This document shows, piece after piece, positions 1-8,025 of a stretch of 64,000 nt of DNA. This stretch comes from Neptunomonas qingdaonensis (GTDB lineage: Bacteria; Pseudomonadota; Gammaproteobacteria; Pseudomonadales; Balneatricaceae): contig NZ_FOOU01000015.1 in assembly GCF_900113275.1 (NCBI RefSeq), positions 1 through 64,000 on the forward strand, written 5' to 3'. Under the pieces are notes generated by a model. It worked only from the letters and a program-made list of their open reading frames with translations, ran no database searches and was not told the origin of the DNA. The position numbers and the translations under genes were made by a program. Position 1 is the first letter of the stretch. Every line of letters starts with the position of its first letter.

Positions 1-253
1 CTTTAACGAAAGGTTTAACATATTGAGGTGGGATTAATCGAACGTCATGACCGTGCTCCATACAGAGGCGGCCTAACCAATGCGCACCACCACAGGCTTC
101 AAATGCAATCAGACACGGCGGTAGTTGAGCGATAAAAGTTATGAGTTTTTGACGAGAAAGTTTCTTTTTACAGACTTGTTGATCGTGGGAGTCACAACCG
201 ATTAAATGAAAAGAAGACTTGCCTAAATCGATTCCAAGGACTTTGATATACAT
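1..253 (-). CDS. IS110-family transposase, N-terminal part (runs off the window)
   Basis: Reading leftward from the ATG at 251-253, an open frame of 84 codons continues past base 1. It begins MYIKVLGIDLGKSSFHLIG and later has IAFEACGGAHWLGRL. The first Asp (GIDLGK) and the Glu (AFEACGG) fit the RuvC-like DEDD catalytic core of IS110/IS1111 (Piv/MooV-type) transposases. The family excises elements as circles and inserts them using an element-encoded bridge RNA. Only about the first quarter of the usual 320-400 residues is in the window, so the Tnp20 domain and its catalytic Ser cannot be checked. The structured noncoding DNA immediately upstream (252-352) fits the noncoding end of such an element. 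Family call is firm; whether the copy is intact is unknown. Confidence 0.85.
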   Translation of the reverse strand, partial: MYIKVLGIDLGKSSFHLIGCDSHDQQVCKKKLSRQKLITFIAQLPPCLIAFEACGGAHWLGRLCMEHGHDVRLIPPQYVKPFVK

Positions 254-352
254 GAGATGGTTCTCCTTGTTGGTTTCGTCACCTTTCCAGCATAGCTGGT
301 TAAAAGCGAGGGGAACCATCTCATTAAGCCGCTGAACTATTAAGTTAGCGGC
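252..352 (-). ncRNA. Candidate bridge-RNA / noncoding end of the IS110 element
   Basis: Just upstream of the transposase start lie nested inverted repeats. A 12-bp perfect arm pair sits at 252-263 and 313-324 (ATGAGATGGTTC and its complement). A small hairpin (CCAGC-ata-GCTGG, about 287-299) lies in the loop. A second hairpin at 328-352 has GCCGCT/AGCGGC arms plus AAC/GTT around TATTAA. IS110-group elements encode their bridge RNA in the noncoding end upstream of the transposase. The position fits, but the element boundary, transcript and guide loops are not identifiable from this sequence alone. The strand is inferred from the transposase. Confidence 0.3.
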
Positions 353-408
353 AAAGGTCTATATCTACTTCATGATGAGAGCTTAAATAAATGCGAATAC
401 CTGTAATA

Positions 409-423
409 GGAGGCAAAGCCTCC
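409..423 (-). terminator. Short hairpin after the small secreted protein gene
   Basis: A perfect 6-bp stem, GGAGGC-aaa-GCCTCC, ends 10 bp past the stop codon of the 434-724 gene. In the minus direction it is followed by TATTACAGG rather than a T-run, so it is only a weak intrinsic terminator candidate. Confidence 0.35.
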
Positions 424-433
424 CATACAACGA

Positions 434-724
434 TTAAAGGTGTGCTTCTGTTGATTGAGCGGGTACTTCTAACCCTGTCAACGCAACCGTATGGTTATAA
501 GTACTAACAAGATTGTGGTTAGCATCACCCAAATGCGCTTGAGCCGATACACCCAAGTCAGACAGGGGACTGTTAACGGATGCAAACCCCTGAGCGGTGG
601 CTACTTGGCCAACTGCCAGGTTAGCCTCAACAGACGGTGCAGAGAAATCAGTTAAACCACCGGCAAATGCCTGTGAAGCCAAAAGAGCTGAAGAAAGAAG
701 AGCTGTAGTCAGTAAAGTTTTCAT
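434..724 (-). CDS. Small secreted protein of unknown function (96 aa)
   Basis: The product is 96 residues with a clear Sec signal peptide: MKTLLTTALLSSALLASQAFA, with cleavage expected after AFA at about residue 21. The mature part of about 75 residues is rich in Ala, Val, Ser and Asn and has no Cys, so it is probably periplasmic or secreted and without disulfides. An AAGGA Shine-Dalgarno lies 7 bases before the ATG at 724. I recognise no family. It is a lone gene between the IS110 end and a broken LysR gene and has its own hairpin downstream. The signal peptide and RBS support a real gene; function is unknown. Confidence 0.6.
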   Translation of the reverse strand: MKTLLTTALLSSALLASQAFAGGLTDFSAPSVEANLAVGQVATAQGFASVNSPLSDLGVSAQAHLGDANHNLVSTYNHTVALTGLEVPAQSTEAHL

Positions 725-1000
725 GGTCGTTTCCTTAAATTCGTTAGCGTGTTTCGCTACTTGATGGTGCTACTTTAAAACCCCTAGCTGAAACGAAACT
801 GAAATAAGAAAACTTTTTTTAAAAGTTTTTAGTTATATCTGATTTTTATGCTTCTGAGCCTCACCATGTATTTTTTAAAAGTATCGAAACTCGTCGAGTT
901 GGTTTAGGCCATCATGTGTCAAAAGCGGATCGCCAGAAGACCAAATTGGCGATTTTTCAATATTTGCGAACCGCTGAAACAGATACACTAAGCAAGTCAG

Positions 1001-1636
1001 ATGGCGCTGCGTGAGTCAGAAAAAAATTTCTTGGCATTATCAGTAGCACCGGTGTTTGCCACCCGCTGGTTGCTGCCTCGATTAAAAAATTTTTATGCAC
1101 AAAATCCCGAAATTAACCTGTCGGTGATTGCCACTCCCGACTTGGTCAATTTCCGGAGCGACCCGTTCGATGTAGCCATTAGGATGGGACATGGGCACTG
1201 GCCAAATACCATATCAAAACGGCTATTTACTAAACGTATTGTGGCTGCTTGCCACCCTGACTTATTTGAAAAGAACAGTGGGACATTTGCTATAGAAGAA
1301 TTAACGAAGCAACCGTTAATCCACAATTCTTCGATGAAAGGCTTATGGTTAGAATGGATGAGCTCTGCTGGTGTGGTGCCACCTAATGAACTATCGGGCA
1401 TTGAAGTACAGGGAACGGCTCAGGTACTGGAAGCAATAAGCTCTGGCGATGCGATTGGTCTGGTAGACCTGAGCTTTGTGGGTAACGACCTTGATGCAGG
1501 TCGTCTGGTGTTAGCAAGCGAGCATGTGCTGTCCGGAGACGACGGCTACTTCCTCACCTACCCGGAAGCGACGAGTGAGCAAATCTCTTTACAGCGTTTC
1601 GAACAATGGATTTTTTCTGAGGTTGATCCCGAGTAA
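1001..1636 (+). pseudogene. LysR-family regulator lacking its DNA-binding domain (C-terminal fragment)
   Basis: The 211-residue frame matches only the effector-binding half of a GcvA-type LysR regulator: FLALSVAPVFATRWLLPRL, then PFDVAIRMGHGHWP, KRLFTKRIVAACHPDLF and a late GDAIGLVDLSFV stretch. LysR proteins are normally about 300 residues with a winged HTH in residues 1-65. Here the upstream frame is closed by a TAA at 989-991 and no HTH appears in any nearby frame. The ATG at 1001 lies inside what would be the linker, with no good RBS. It is therefore best read as a 5'-truncated remnant, possibly lost in a rearrangement associated with the IS end 750 bp away. A free effector-domain protein is possible but less likely. 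It converges with the intact LysR gene at 1679-2587, which is not its missing half. Confidence 0.7.
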
Positions 1637-1678
1637 TATGCCCAATGAAAGTCGTTTATCTAGCAAGCCCACAGAGGT

Positions 1679-2587
1679 CTATGTCTGCTCAGTAAGACCA
1701 CCCACTCGTTCAAACGTCTCGATCAGATAGTCAGCAAAAGCACGCACACGCCTTGGCTGCGCCCGCGCAGGTGGAAACATAATCTGCAGAGGCACTGCGG
1801 GCGATGCGAAATCAGGTAGCAACTCTATTAGTCGGCCAGCACGAATATCAGCCCCAATGTCTAATTCTGATTTCAGCATTATTCCGAAACCTGCAAGGCA
1901 CCATTGGTGGACTAATGCACCGTCATTGGCAACCCGGTCCCCACTGACAGTGACTACTTGTTTGCTGACGCCTGATCCAAAACGCCAAGAGTTGTCTAGT
2001 TTATGACCAAACCGCATCAGCAAACAGTTATGGTTTTTCAGATCGGCAGGCACTTTAGGAGTACCTAGAGCGTCGACATAACTTGGCGCAGCGCAAACTA
2101 CCCTGCGTTTTACGCCTAGACTTTTCACTCGCAGGGTACTGTCTTCGATGGCGCCAAACCGCATCGCAATGTCGATCCCCTCACCAACGATATCGACATA
2201 CCCGTCAGATAATAAGAGTTCAATTCTGATCTTTGGATGATCCTCGAGAAATATCTGTATTGCATCACAAACAAGTGTTCTACCCAGATCACTAGGCGCG
2301 CTGATTCTGATAGGACCAGTTAATGTCTGTGCACCAAATCGGATACGGGTTTCGAGATCAACGACACCATCGAGAACCTCTTTAGCCCCTTCGAGTAAAG
2401 TTCGACCTTCTTCAGTCAGACTAATGGCCCGGGTTGTACGGTTCAAGAGCACCACACCGTAATGTGCTTCTAGCGCCGCTAGCCGTTCTGACACGGTTGT
2501 AGAGGATAACCCAACCTCACGACCCGCGGCTGTGAGGCTACCGGATTCTACAATTTTAATAAAAAGATCAATATTAGCGAGCAGCAT
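1679..2587 (-). CDS. LysR-family transcriptional regulator (CrgA/DmlR-like)
   Basis: This is a full-length 302-residue LysR protein. The N-terminal winged HTH covers about residues 1-60 (FIKIVESGSLTAAGREVGLSSTTVSERLAALEA in two runs: helix-turn-helix around residues 19-40, then LLNRTTRAISLTEEG). The periplasmic-binding-like effector domain runs from about residue 90 to 295. The GPIRISAPSDLGR start and the WRFGSG motif are typical of the CrgA/DmlR subgroup. It is divergent from the royal-jelly-family gene at 2837 across a 249-bp intergenic region, the classical arrangement in which a LysR protein controls its divergent neighbour and itself. The inducer is unknown. Confident for the family; the target is inferred. 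Confidence 0.9.
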   Translation of the reverse strand: MLLANIDLFIKIVESGSLTAAGREVGLSSTTVSERLAALEAHYGVVLLNRTTRAISLTEEGRTLLEGAKEVLDGVVDLETRIRFGAQTLTGPIRISAPSDLGRTLVCDAIQIFLEDHPKIRIELLLSDGYVDIVGEGIDIAMRFGAIEDSTLRVKSLGVKRRVVCAAPSYVDALGTPKVPADLKNHNCLLMRFGHKLDNSWRFGSGVSKQVVTVSGDRVANDGALVHQWCLAGFGIMLKSELDIGADIRAGRLIELLPDFASPAVPLQIMFPPARAQPRRVRAFADYLIETFERVGGLTEQT

Positions 2588-2836
2588 TGTACGGATTTCC
2601 CGGATTTATATTTTGTATTATGGCTGTTTATCCGACAAGAACAAATCAATAAGATGAATTCATCATCAACACCAGAGACTTTAATGATGGGCATAATTAG
2701 CATCGTCGCAAATATCTATGCAAACGCGATCCAAATTAATGTCAGCGCGCCACTGCTTGAAATGCCAAACGATTCCAACTGTGTCGTTACTGCAGACAGG
2801 CACTTCAACTAACAAAACGTTTACAAGGAAAATATC

Positions 2837-3934
2837 ATGCCTTTTTCAAAACTTAAAATTGCGGCAACTTTAGCTGCACTAGTACTGAATACCATTTCAG
2901 TCTCGGTGGCTGCCCAAGAGCTGTCGACCTATGCCAAAATTTCCGATACCCGACCTGGCAATATTACGATTACGTCAGATAACCGTGTGATTATCACTCA
3001 ACAACCACTTGATGGCCCTTCCTTACGAGTAGTTGAAGTAAAACCGGATGGCAGCAAGGTGCCTTTTCCGACGTTGGATTGGGCTGATGGTCCAGAAAAA
3101 GGCAAGGTCGGCATCACCGCTACCATTGGTATTACCACCGCCAGCAATGACGTGGTCTGGATCCTGGATATGGGGGGAACGAACACCCCTGCACAATTGG
3201 TAGCGTGGGATAGCAAGGCTGACAGACTGCACAAAGTTATTGAGATCCCTGCGAGCGTAAAACAGCCTATCTCTTTCCTGCAAGACTTCGTGCTTGATGA
3301 GAAACATGGCAAGATCTACATTGCTGATATGACCTTTACCGCACCAGCTTCTGCCATGAAGCCCGCTTTTGTCGTCGTGGATATTGAAACGGGGCAGGCT
3401 CGTCGTGTGCTTGAAGCTGATAGTCACTTGATGCCGGTCGAACATGACGTGATGATCAATGGTGCATTGATGGGCTTTAAAGCAGAGGATGGTACGACCC
3501 AGCCTTGGCATCTAGCGATGAATGCAATCGCTATCGACCCTGCTTTCGAGTATGTGTACTTTGGCTCAATGAACAGTACCGATGTTTTTCGAATCGCTAC
3601 GGCGGCGTTGGCTGACGAGGCGCTGGACGATGCAGCTTTAACTACGCAAATCGAACGCTATGCGGATAAGCGCCCTAATGATGGTTTCATCGTGGATGCT
3701 GAAAGCCGCGTGGTCTCTGGTGATATTGAAACATCGGCTATCACCAGATCAGGCCCTAAAGGACTTGAGATCCTCGCTCAGGACGATAAACGTCTACGTT
3801 GGCCTGATGGCTTTGCTTTCGGCCCTGATGGCACCCTGTATATCACCGCAAACCAGCTCAACACTCACCCAGCATTAAACGGCGGAGTAGATTCCAGTGA
3901 TAAAGAATACTTTATCCTGACGTTGAAGCCTTGA
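2837..3934 (+). CDS. Yellow/major royal jelly protein-family secreted protein (L-dopachrome tautomerase-related)
   Basis: The 365-residue product has a Sec signal peptide (cleavage near SVAAQ, about residue 27). A six-bladed beta-propeller of the MRJP/yellow type follows. Recognisable family stretches are VWILDMGG near residue 110, LQDFVLDEKHGKIYIAD near 155, WHLAMNAIAIDPAFEYVYFGSM near 230 and RWPDGFAFGPDGTLYITANQL near 330. Bacterial members are usually annotated as L-dopachrome tautomerase-related, but their substrates are rarely known. The protein should act in the periplasm. It starts at ATG 2837 with an AAGGAAAATATC leader and is divergent from a LysR regulator. A VOC-family gene follows after 106 bp, so the two may work together. 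Fold assignment is good; enzymatic role is uncertain. Confidence 0.8.
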   Translation: MPFSKLKIAATLAALVLNTISVSVAAQELSTYAKISDTRPGNITITSDNRVIITQQPLDGPSLRVVEVKPDGSKVPFPTLDWADGPEKGKVGITATIGITTASNDVVWILDMGGTNTPAQLVAWDSKADRLHKVIEIPASVKQPISFLQDFVLDEKHGKIYIADMTFTAPASAMKPAFVVVDIETGQARRVLEADSHLMPVEHDVMINGALMGFKAEDGTTQPWHLAMNAIAIDPAFEYVYFGSMNSTDVFRIATAALADEALDDAALTTQIERYADKRPNDGFIVDAESRVVSGDIETSAITRSGPKGLEILAQDDKRLRWPDGFAFGPDGTLYITANQLNTHPALNGGVDSSDKEYFILTLKP

Positions 3935-3982
3935 TACAAGAATAGTACGTATTCCAGACTTCTAAATATCATCCCTCCTTAT

Positions 3983-4006
3983 GTGCGTCCGGTACTTCGG
4001 GCGCAC
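3983..4006 (+). terminator. GC-rich hairpin between the MRJP-family and VOC genes
   Basis: An 8-bp stem, GTGCGTCC/GGGCGCAC (one G-U pair), with an 8-base loop sits about 50 bp past the MRJP-family stop. It is not followed by a T-run, so it may be an attenuating or mRNA-stabilising hairpin rather than a strong terminator. Confidence 0.35.
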
Positions 4007-4040
4007 TCACCCATGACTCTGGCAACAGGAATACCGGACA

Positions 4041-4415
4041 GTGCATATCACCAAACTCGATCACGTAAACATCCGCACCACTCAAATTGATGCGATGACG
4101 CAATGGTACACCGAGGTTCTGGGTCTGAGCATCGGCCCACGCCCAGATTTTTCATTTCCAGGTGTCTGGCTCTATACGGGTGAAGCAGCAGTCATCCACT
4201 TAGTTGGCGTCGATCGCTTACCGTCCATTGGGGCTGACCTAAAACTTGAACACTTCGCGTTTAAGGCGACTGGCGCCGAGATGTTTCAAGATAGACTACG
4301 GACGATGGGCATACGCTTTTATCAGGAAAATATCGACTCCATTAATCAGACCCAGATACACCTCCGTGATCCGGACAATAATCACGTCCATATCGATTTT
4401 ATTTCTGGTGAATAA
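4041..4415 (+). CDS. VOC (glyoxalase/bleomycin-resistance/dioxygenase) superfamily protein
   Basis: The product is 124 residues, one complete VOC domain built of two beta-alpha-beta-beta-beta units. Metal-ligand candidates sit at the usual places: His in KLDHVNIRT (about residue 8), His/Glu in LKLEHFAFKA (about residue 72) and His/Asp in NHVHIDFISG near the C-terminus. The DPDNN turn is typical of glyoxalase I, fosfomycin-resistance and extradiol-dioxygenase relatives. The start is GTG at 4041, preceded by CAGGAATACCGGACA, which supplies the RBS. It lies downstream of the MRJP-family gene and is probably co-transcribed. The sequence shows a metal-dependent VOC fold, but the reaction cannot be named. 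Confidence 0.8.
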   Translation: MHITKLDHVNIRTTQIDAMTQWYTEVLGLSIGPRPDFSFPGVWLYTGEAAVIHLVGVDRLPSIGADLKLEHFAFKATGAEMFQDRLRTMGIRFYQENIDSINQTQIHLRDPDNNHVHIDFISGE

Positions 4416-4449
4416 ACTCGACTATAAATGAAAATTAATAGAGACATGT

Positions 4450-6054
4450 TTACACAGCCATTATCGCATCAGATGCTTTCTCAGCAATCATAATGCAAGG
4501 CGCATTCGTATTACCGCTAACCAAAGTCGGCATAATGGACGCATCAACAACTCGGATACCTTGCAAACCATGCACTTTGAGCTCAGTATCAACAACCGCC
4601 ATAGAGTCAGTGCCCATTTTACAGGTACCGACTGGATGAAATACTGTTGCGCCATACTCCCGAATATACTCAAGAAGCTCTTCGTCCGTTTGCACATGCT
4701 CACCTGGCAGCATCTCTTTTCCTCGTACATCATTAAATGGTGATGCTGCAAGGATTTTCCTAGCGAGTCGTATACCTTCTATTAAGACTTTTGCGTCCTT
4801 ATCGTCAGCTAAAAAGTTAAAATCAATATCAAGTTCTTTACTTGTATTAATTTTTACCTCACCGATACTTTTTGGCCTCAATACGCATGTATGAATGGCA
4901 TAGCCATGCCCCCACTCAAATAAACGCCCTCGGTGACTGCGATATCCCGGTACAAAATGGAATTGAACATCGGGTATAGTTTCAGTGTCTGACGTGAAAG
5001 CAAAGCCACCGGCTTCAACATAATTTGTAGAAAGCCAACCTTTTCTATTGAAAATATATTTAAAAGGCGATGCTAATATAGAAGGTAAAGCCCCCAGAGA
5101 GAAGCCCAAGGTTTTCGTATTTTTCGAGCGTACCGTTACTAATCCATCTAGATGGTCTTGTAAATTTTTACCCACACCCGGTAGGTTATGTATTGGTTTT
5201 ATACCTGCTTTACGTAGTTCTTCTTCTGGACCAATACCCGACCTCAGTAAAATATGCGGGCTTCCTAACGAGCCTGCACTCAAAATGACTTCCTTACTCG
5301 CCATAATAGTTCGCGAGCTGCTTTCACTCACCAACTTAATCCCAGTGACTCGATTTCCTTCCATTATTAAATGATCGACTGAGCACTTTGTTATTACGTC
5401 AAGATTATCTCGTTGAGATAAGACTGGTGCAACAAAAGCCCGGTAGCTGGATAATCGCTGACCATTTTTTTGTGTCAAATTATAGATGCCACATCCCTGT
5501 AACGATGCACCATTAAAATCTTCGTTACGTGGTAAGTTTATGGCTTTTTGAGCGGCATCGATAAACTTATATGAGAATGGATTTGGATCGTTAGCTTTAT
5601 TTACCGCCAGCTCACCATCAAAGCCATGATAATCGCCACTCTGATTCAGTTCGTTTCTTTCTGAACGTTTAAAATAAGGTAATACATCTTTCCAACCCCA
5701 GCCATCGCAACCAAGAGTTGCCCAACGATCATAATCACTCTTGTCGCCACGAATATAAATCATACTATTCATAGATGATGAACCGCCCAGCGCCTTGCCT
5801 CTAGGAATATGTAATGGACGGTTGTTCATATTTTCTTGAGGTACAGAAAAATAATTCCAACTGTATGTTTGGCTTTTATACAAAGTAATTGTGCCAGCAG
5901 GAACCTGCACCCTAAGGCTAGCATCCGAGCCACCAGATTCAATTAAGCACACTTTTTCTTTTGGATTTTCACTTAATCTATTAGCAAGAACGCTTCCTGA
6001 TGAGCCCGCGCCAACGATAATGTAATCATAGGTTTCTTGGTGCATAGTGGTCAT
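4450..6054 (-). CDS. GMC-family FAD-dependent oxidoreductase (choline/alcohol dehydrogenase-like)
   Basis: The 534-residue protein has the GMC hallmarks. The N-terminal FAD motif YIIVGAGSSGS lies at residues 11-21. GGSSSMNSMIYIRG (about residues 90-103) is the first GMC signature. GSLGSPHILLRSGIGP (about 261-276) is the second. The catalytic pair His/Asn is in ATVFHPVGTC (about 475) and SGNTNAPC (about 515). Length matches choline and alcohol dehydrogenases of this family, which oxidise a primary alcohol to the aldehyde and pass electrons to the respiratory chain or oxygen. It lies downstream of the Pot-type transporter operon on the same strand, behind a strong terminator (6112-6140), so co-expression would need read-through or its own promoter. 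Substrate uncertain; choline or an amino alcohol is a guess from context. Confidence 0.88.
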   Translation of the reverse strand: MTTMHQETYDYIIVGAGSSGSVLANRLSENPKEKVCLIESGGSDASLRVQVPAGTITLYKSQTYSWNYFSVPQENMNNRPLHIPRGKALGGSSSMNSMIYIRGDKSDYDRWATLGCDGWGWKDVLPYFKRSERNELNQSGDYHGFDGELAVNKANDPNPFSYKFIDAAQKAINLPRNEDFNGASLQGCGIYNLTQKNGQRLSSYRAFVAPVLSQRDNLDVITKCSVDHLIMEGNRVTGIKLVSESSSRTIMASKEVILSAGSLGSPHILLRSGIGPEEELRKAGIKPIHNLPGVGKNLQDHLDGLVTVRSKNTKTLGFSLGALPSILASPFKYIFNRKGWLSTNYVEAGGFAFTSDTETIPDVQFHFVPGYRSHRGRLFEWGHGYAIHTCVLRPKSIGEVKINTSKELDIDFNFLADDKDAKVLIEGIRLARKILAASPFNDVRGKEMLPGEHVQTDEELLEYIREYGATVFHPVGTCKMGTDSMAVVDTELKVHGLQGIRVVDASIMPTLVSGNTNAPCIMIAEKASDAIMAV

Positions 6055-6111
6055 CAGAACCCCCCTAAGAAGATGATTTTTAAATATAGAGAAATAGAGA
6101 AATAGAAAAGT

Positions 6112-6140
6112 AAAAAGTCAGTCAAACTGACTGACTTTTT
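6112..6140 (-). terminator. Intrinsic terminator after the Pot-type operon
   Basis: A long AT-flanked hairpin, AAAAAGTCAGTC...GACTGACTTTTT, begins about 20 bp past the binding-protein stop codon. It has T-runs on both sides, so it could work in either direction. It separates the transporter from the GMC oxidoreductase gene. Confidence 0.8.
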
Positions 6141-6160
6141 ATATGATTATTCTATAGACA

Positions 6161-7189
6161 TTACTGCAATAACTGAGTCCATACTTTATCTACTAGCTTT
6201 TGAGCAGCTGGTGAGCAAGCACGTGTCATCTCAACAGGTACGGTTGGGAATAACTCAGGCGAACTTTTAGGTGCATGAATAGCATCTTCGGCATTTATTG
6301 CAACGGTAGGTGAATGGCCATAATAGTTTGCCTGAGCTGTTGCGTTAGACGGTTTACTAATCCAGTCCATGAAAATTTTGGCATTCTCAACATTATTAGA
6401 GCCTTTAGGTATAACCATAGAATCCATCCAGCCTACTAAACCCTCTTTTGGTTGAGCATACTCAATGGCAGCGCCATCATTCTTGCGGGCTTTCATTGAG
6501 TTGCCATCCCACCAGTTATGCAATGTCACTTCACCACCAGCAATTCGGGAGCCAATGTTGTCTGAGCTATAAACAGCAACATACTCTTTCTGAGCTTTCA
6601 ATAACTCAAAAACCTTTTTCATTTGCTGGCTATCTTCAGTACAGAAAGGAATGCCTAAATATAATTGAGCAGCGGGAATAACTTCATCAGGCGTACTGAA
6701 AACTGCAATTTTTCCTCTTAATTCTTCAGCTGGCTCGAAAAACTCTTTCCATGAGTTGGCTGGACCTTTGTACAAATCACGATTCACAGTGAAGCCTGCA
6801 CTGCCATAAGCAAAGGGGATTGAGTACTCAGAAGTTTCATCCCACCACTGATTTTTCCATTGAGGATCCACCTGCTGGAAAGCATACATACTCTTGGCGC
6901 CAAAATTCTCAAGAAGATCTTCCTGGATCATAATCTTAACGAAATGCTGACTTGGAAAAACAAGGTCATAATTACTGGCACCAGACTTTAACTTAGCTAA
7001 CAGATCTTCATTCGATGTATAACTATCTGAAATAACATCAATATCCATTTCTTTTTCGAAAGTCTCAATCAACACCGGGTCTATAGACTCAGCCCATGCA
7101 TAAATATTAAGCGTTCCTTCTGCAGCTACAGACAAGGAAAACGTAGTTGCACAGACCGCTGAAGCAGCAAGCTTGATCACTTTTTTCAT
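6161..7189 (-). CDS. potD: Polyamine-type ABC transporter periplasmic binding protein (PotD/PotF family)
   Basis: The 342-residue product has a signal peptide (cleavage after SVAAE, about residue 23). The family-specific start LNIYAWAESIDPVLIETFEK corresponds to the NWxxYI region of PotD/PotF. SNEDLLAKLKSGASNYDLVFPSQ (in two parts, about residues 60-82) is the strongly conserved second block. It captures the substrate in the periplasm and delivers it to the two permeases encoded upstream. Length equals that of E. coli PotD (348). Substrate is likely putrescine, spermidine or a related amine, although some PotD homologues bind other compounds. It is the last gene of a four-gene operon, 26 bp after the PotC-like permease, and is followed by a terminator. 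Confidence 0.88.
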   Translation of the reverse strand: MKKVIKLAASAVCATTFSLSVAAEGTLNIYAWAESIDPVLIETFEKEMDIDVISDSYTSNEDLLAKLKSGASNYDLVFPSQHFVKIMIQEDLLENFGAKSMYAFQQVDPQWKNQWWDETSEYSIPFAYGSAGFTVNRDLYKGPANSWKEFFEPAEELRGKIAVFSTPDEVIPAAQLYLGIPFCTEDSQQMKKVFELLKAQKEYVAVYSSDNIGSRIAGGEVTLHNWWDGNSMKARKNDGAAIEYAQPKEGLVGWMDSMVIPKGSNNVENAKIFMDWISKPSNATAQANYYGHSPTVAINAEDAIHAPKSSPELFPTVPVEMTRACSPAAQKLVDKVWTQLLQ

Positions 7190-7215
7190 TAGTATTTATC
7201 CTATGTTGTTTTAAT

Positions 7216-8025
7216 TTATTTTTTAGTTGCGAAATACAAAGCAGGTGTAGCTATCAATAACGAAGCCACCATAATCAGAGTAGAGATTGCGTTAAGCTCA
7301 GGCGATACCCCTTGCTTAACCAAGGAAAAAATATAAACAGGTAATGTCGTTGCCCCACCACCAGAGACAATATTACTGGTGATAAAGTCATCCATTGAGA
7401 TAACAAAGCTAAGCATCCCGCCAGCAAAAACACCTGGCATAATCAGAGGTAACGTTATACGGCGAAATGTAACCCAAGGCGTGGCATATAGATCCTGCGA
7501 AGCATGCTCCAAGTTATTATTCATTCCTTGTAACCTTGCTCTGATGGGCAAAAAAGCGAATGGAATACAGAAACACGTATGAGCAAGAATCAACTTCAAC
7601 ATTCCATTTTGAACACCCAAAAGGGAGAATAGAATAAGAATTGCTACCGCAAAAACAATCTCAGGCAGCATCAATGGCAAGTTTACAACCATGATAGAAA
7701 AGTTTTTATTCTTAATATCATCCCCTCTGGTCAGTGCTAGCGCTGCTGAAACTGCAATAACGGTGGCAATAAAGGTTGAAATAAAAGCCACTGTCAGGGA
7801 CACCTGTAGAGAATCTACCAATGTTTGGTTATTTATGGCACTGGTATACCACTTTGTTGAAAAGCCATTCCATACTGAGACAATTTTGTTTTCATTGAAT
7901 GAAAAAGCGATGATTACCATTATTGGCAGATAAAGGAATAAAAAGAACAATAAGGTAATAATGCCAAAACCTGGGTACCGGCTAACATCATTTTTATTAA
8001 TGAAAAAACTCAACAAACGACCCAT
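7216..8025 (-). CDS. potC: Polyamine-type ABC transporter permease (PotC/PotI family)
   Basis: This is a 269-residue inner-membrane protein with about six transmembrane segments. The first is near residues 20-45 (FGIITLLFFLFLYLPIMVII). The EAA-type cytoplasmic loop that docks on the ATPase is at about residues 176-195 (ASQDLYATPWVTFRRITLPL), followed by IMPGVFAGGMLSFVISMDDF, which is typical of PotC/PotI. It forms the membrane pore with the PotB-like protein. Its start overlaps the stop of the preceding permease gene by one base (translational coupling), and the binding-protein gene follows 26 bp downstream. The family call is firm. Confidence 0.9.
   Translation of the reverse strand: MGRLLSFFINKNDVSRYPGFGIITLLFFLFLYLPIMVIIAFSFNENKIVSVWNGFSTKWYTSAINNQTLVDSLQVSLTVAFISTFIATVIAVSAALALTRGDDIKNKNFSIMVVNLPLMLPEIVFAVAILILFSLLGVQNGMLKLILAHTCFCIPFAFLPIRARLQGMNNNLEHASQDLYATPWVTFRRITLPLIMPGVFAGGMLSFVISMDDFITSNIVSGGGATTLPVYIFSLVKQGVSPELNAISTLIMVASLLIATPALYFATKK

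Noticed and set aside
820-1014. Plus-strand frame ending KTKLAIFQYLRTAETDTLSK just before the LysR remnant, considered as the missing HTH or a recombinase tail.
   Set aside because: It has no HTH or recombinase motif, is in a different frame from the remnant, and ends at 1014 without any known family match.
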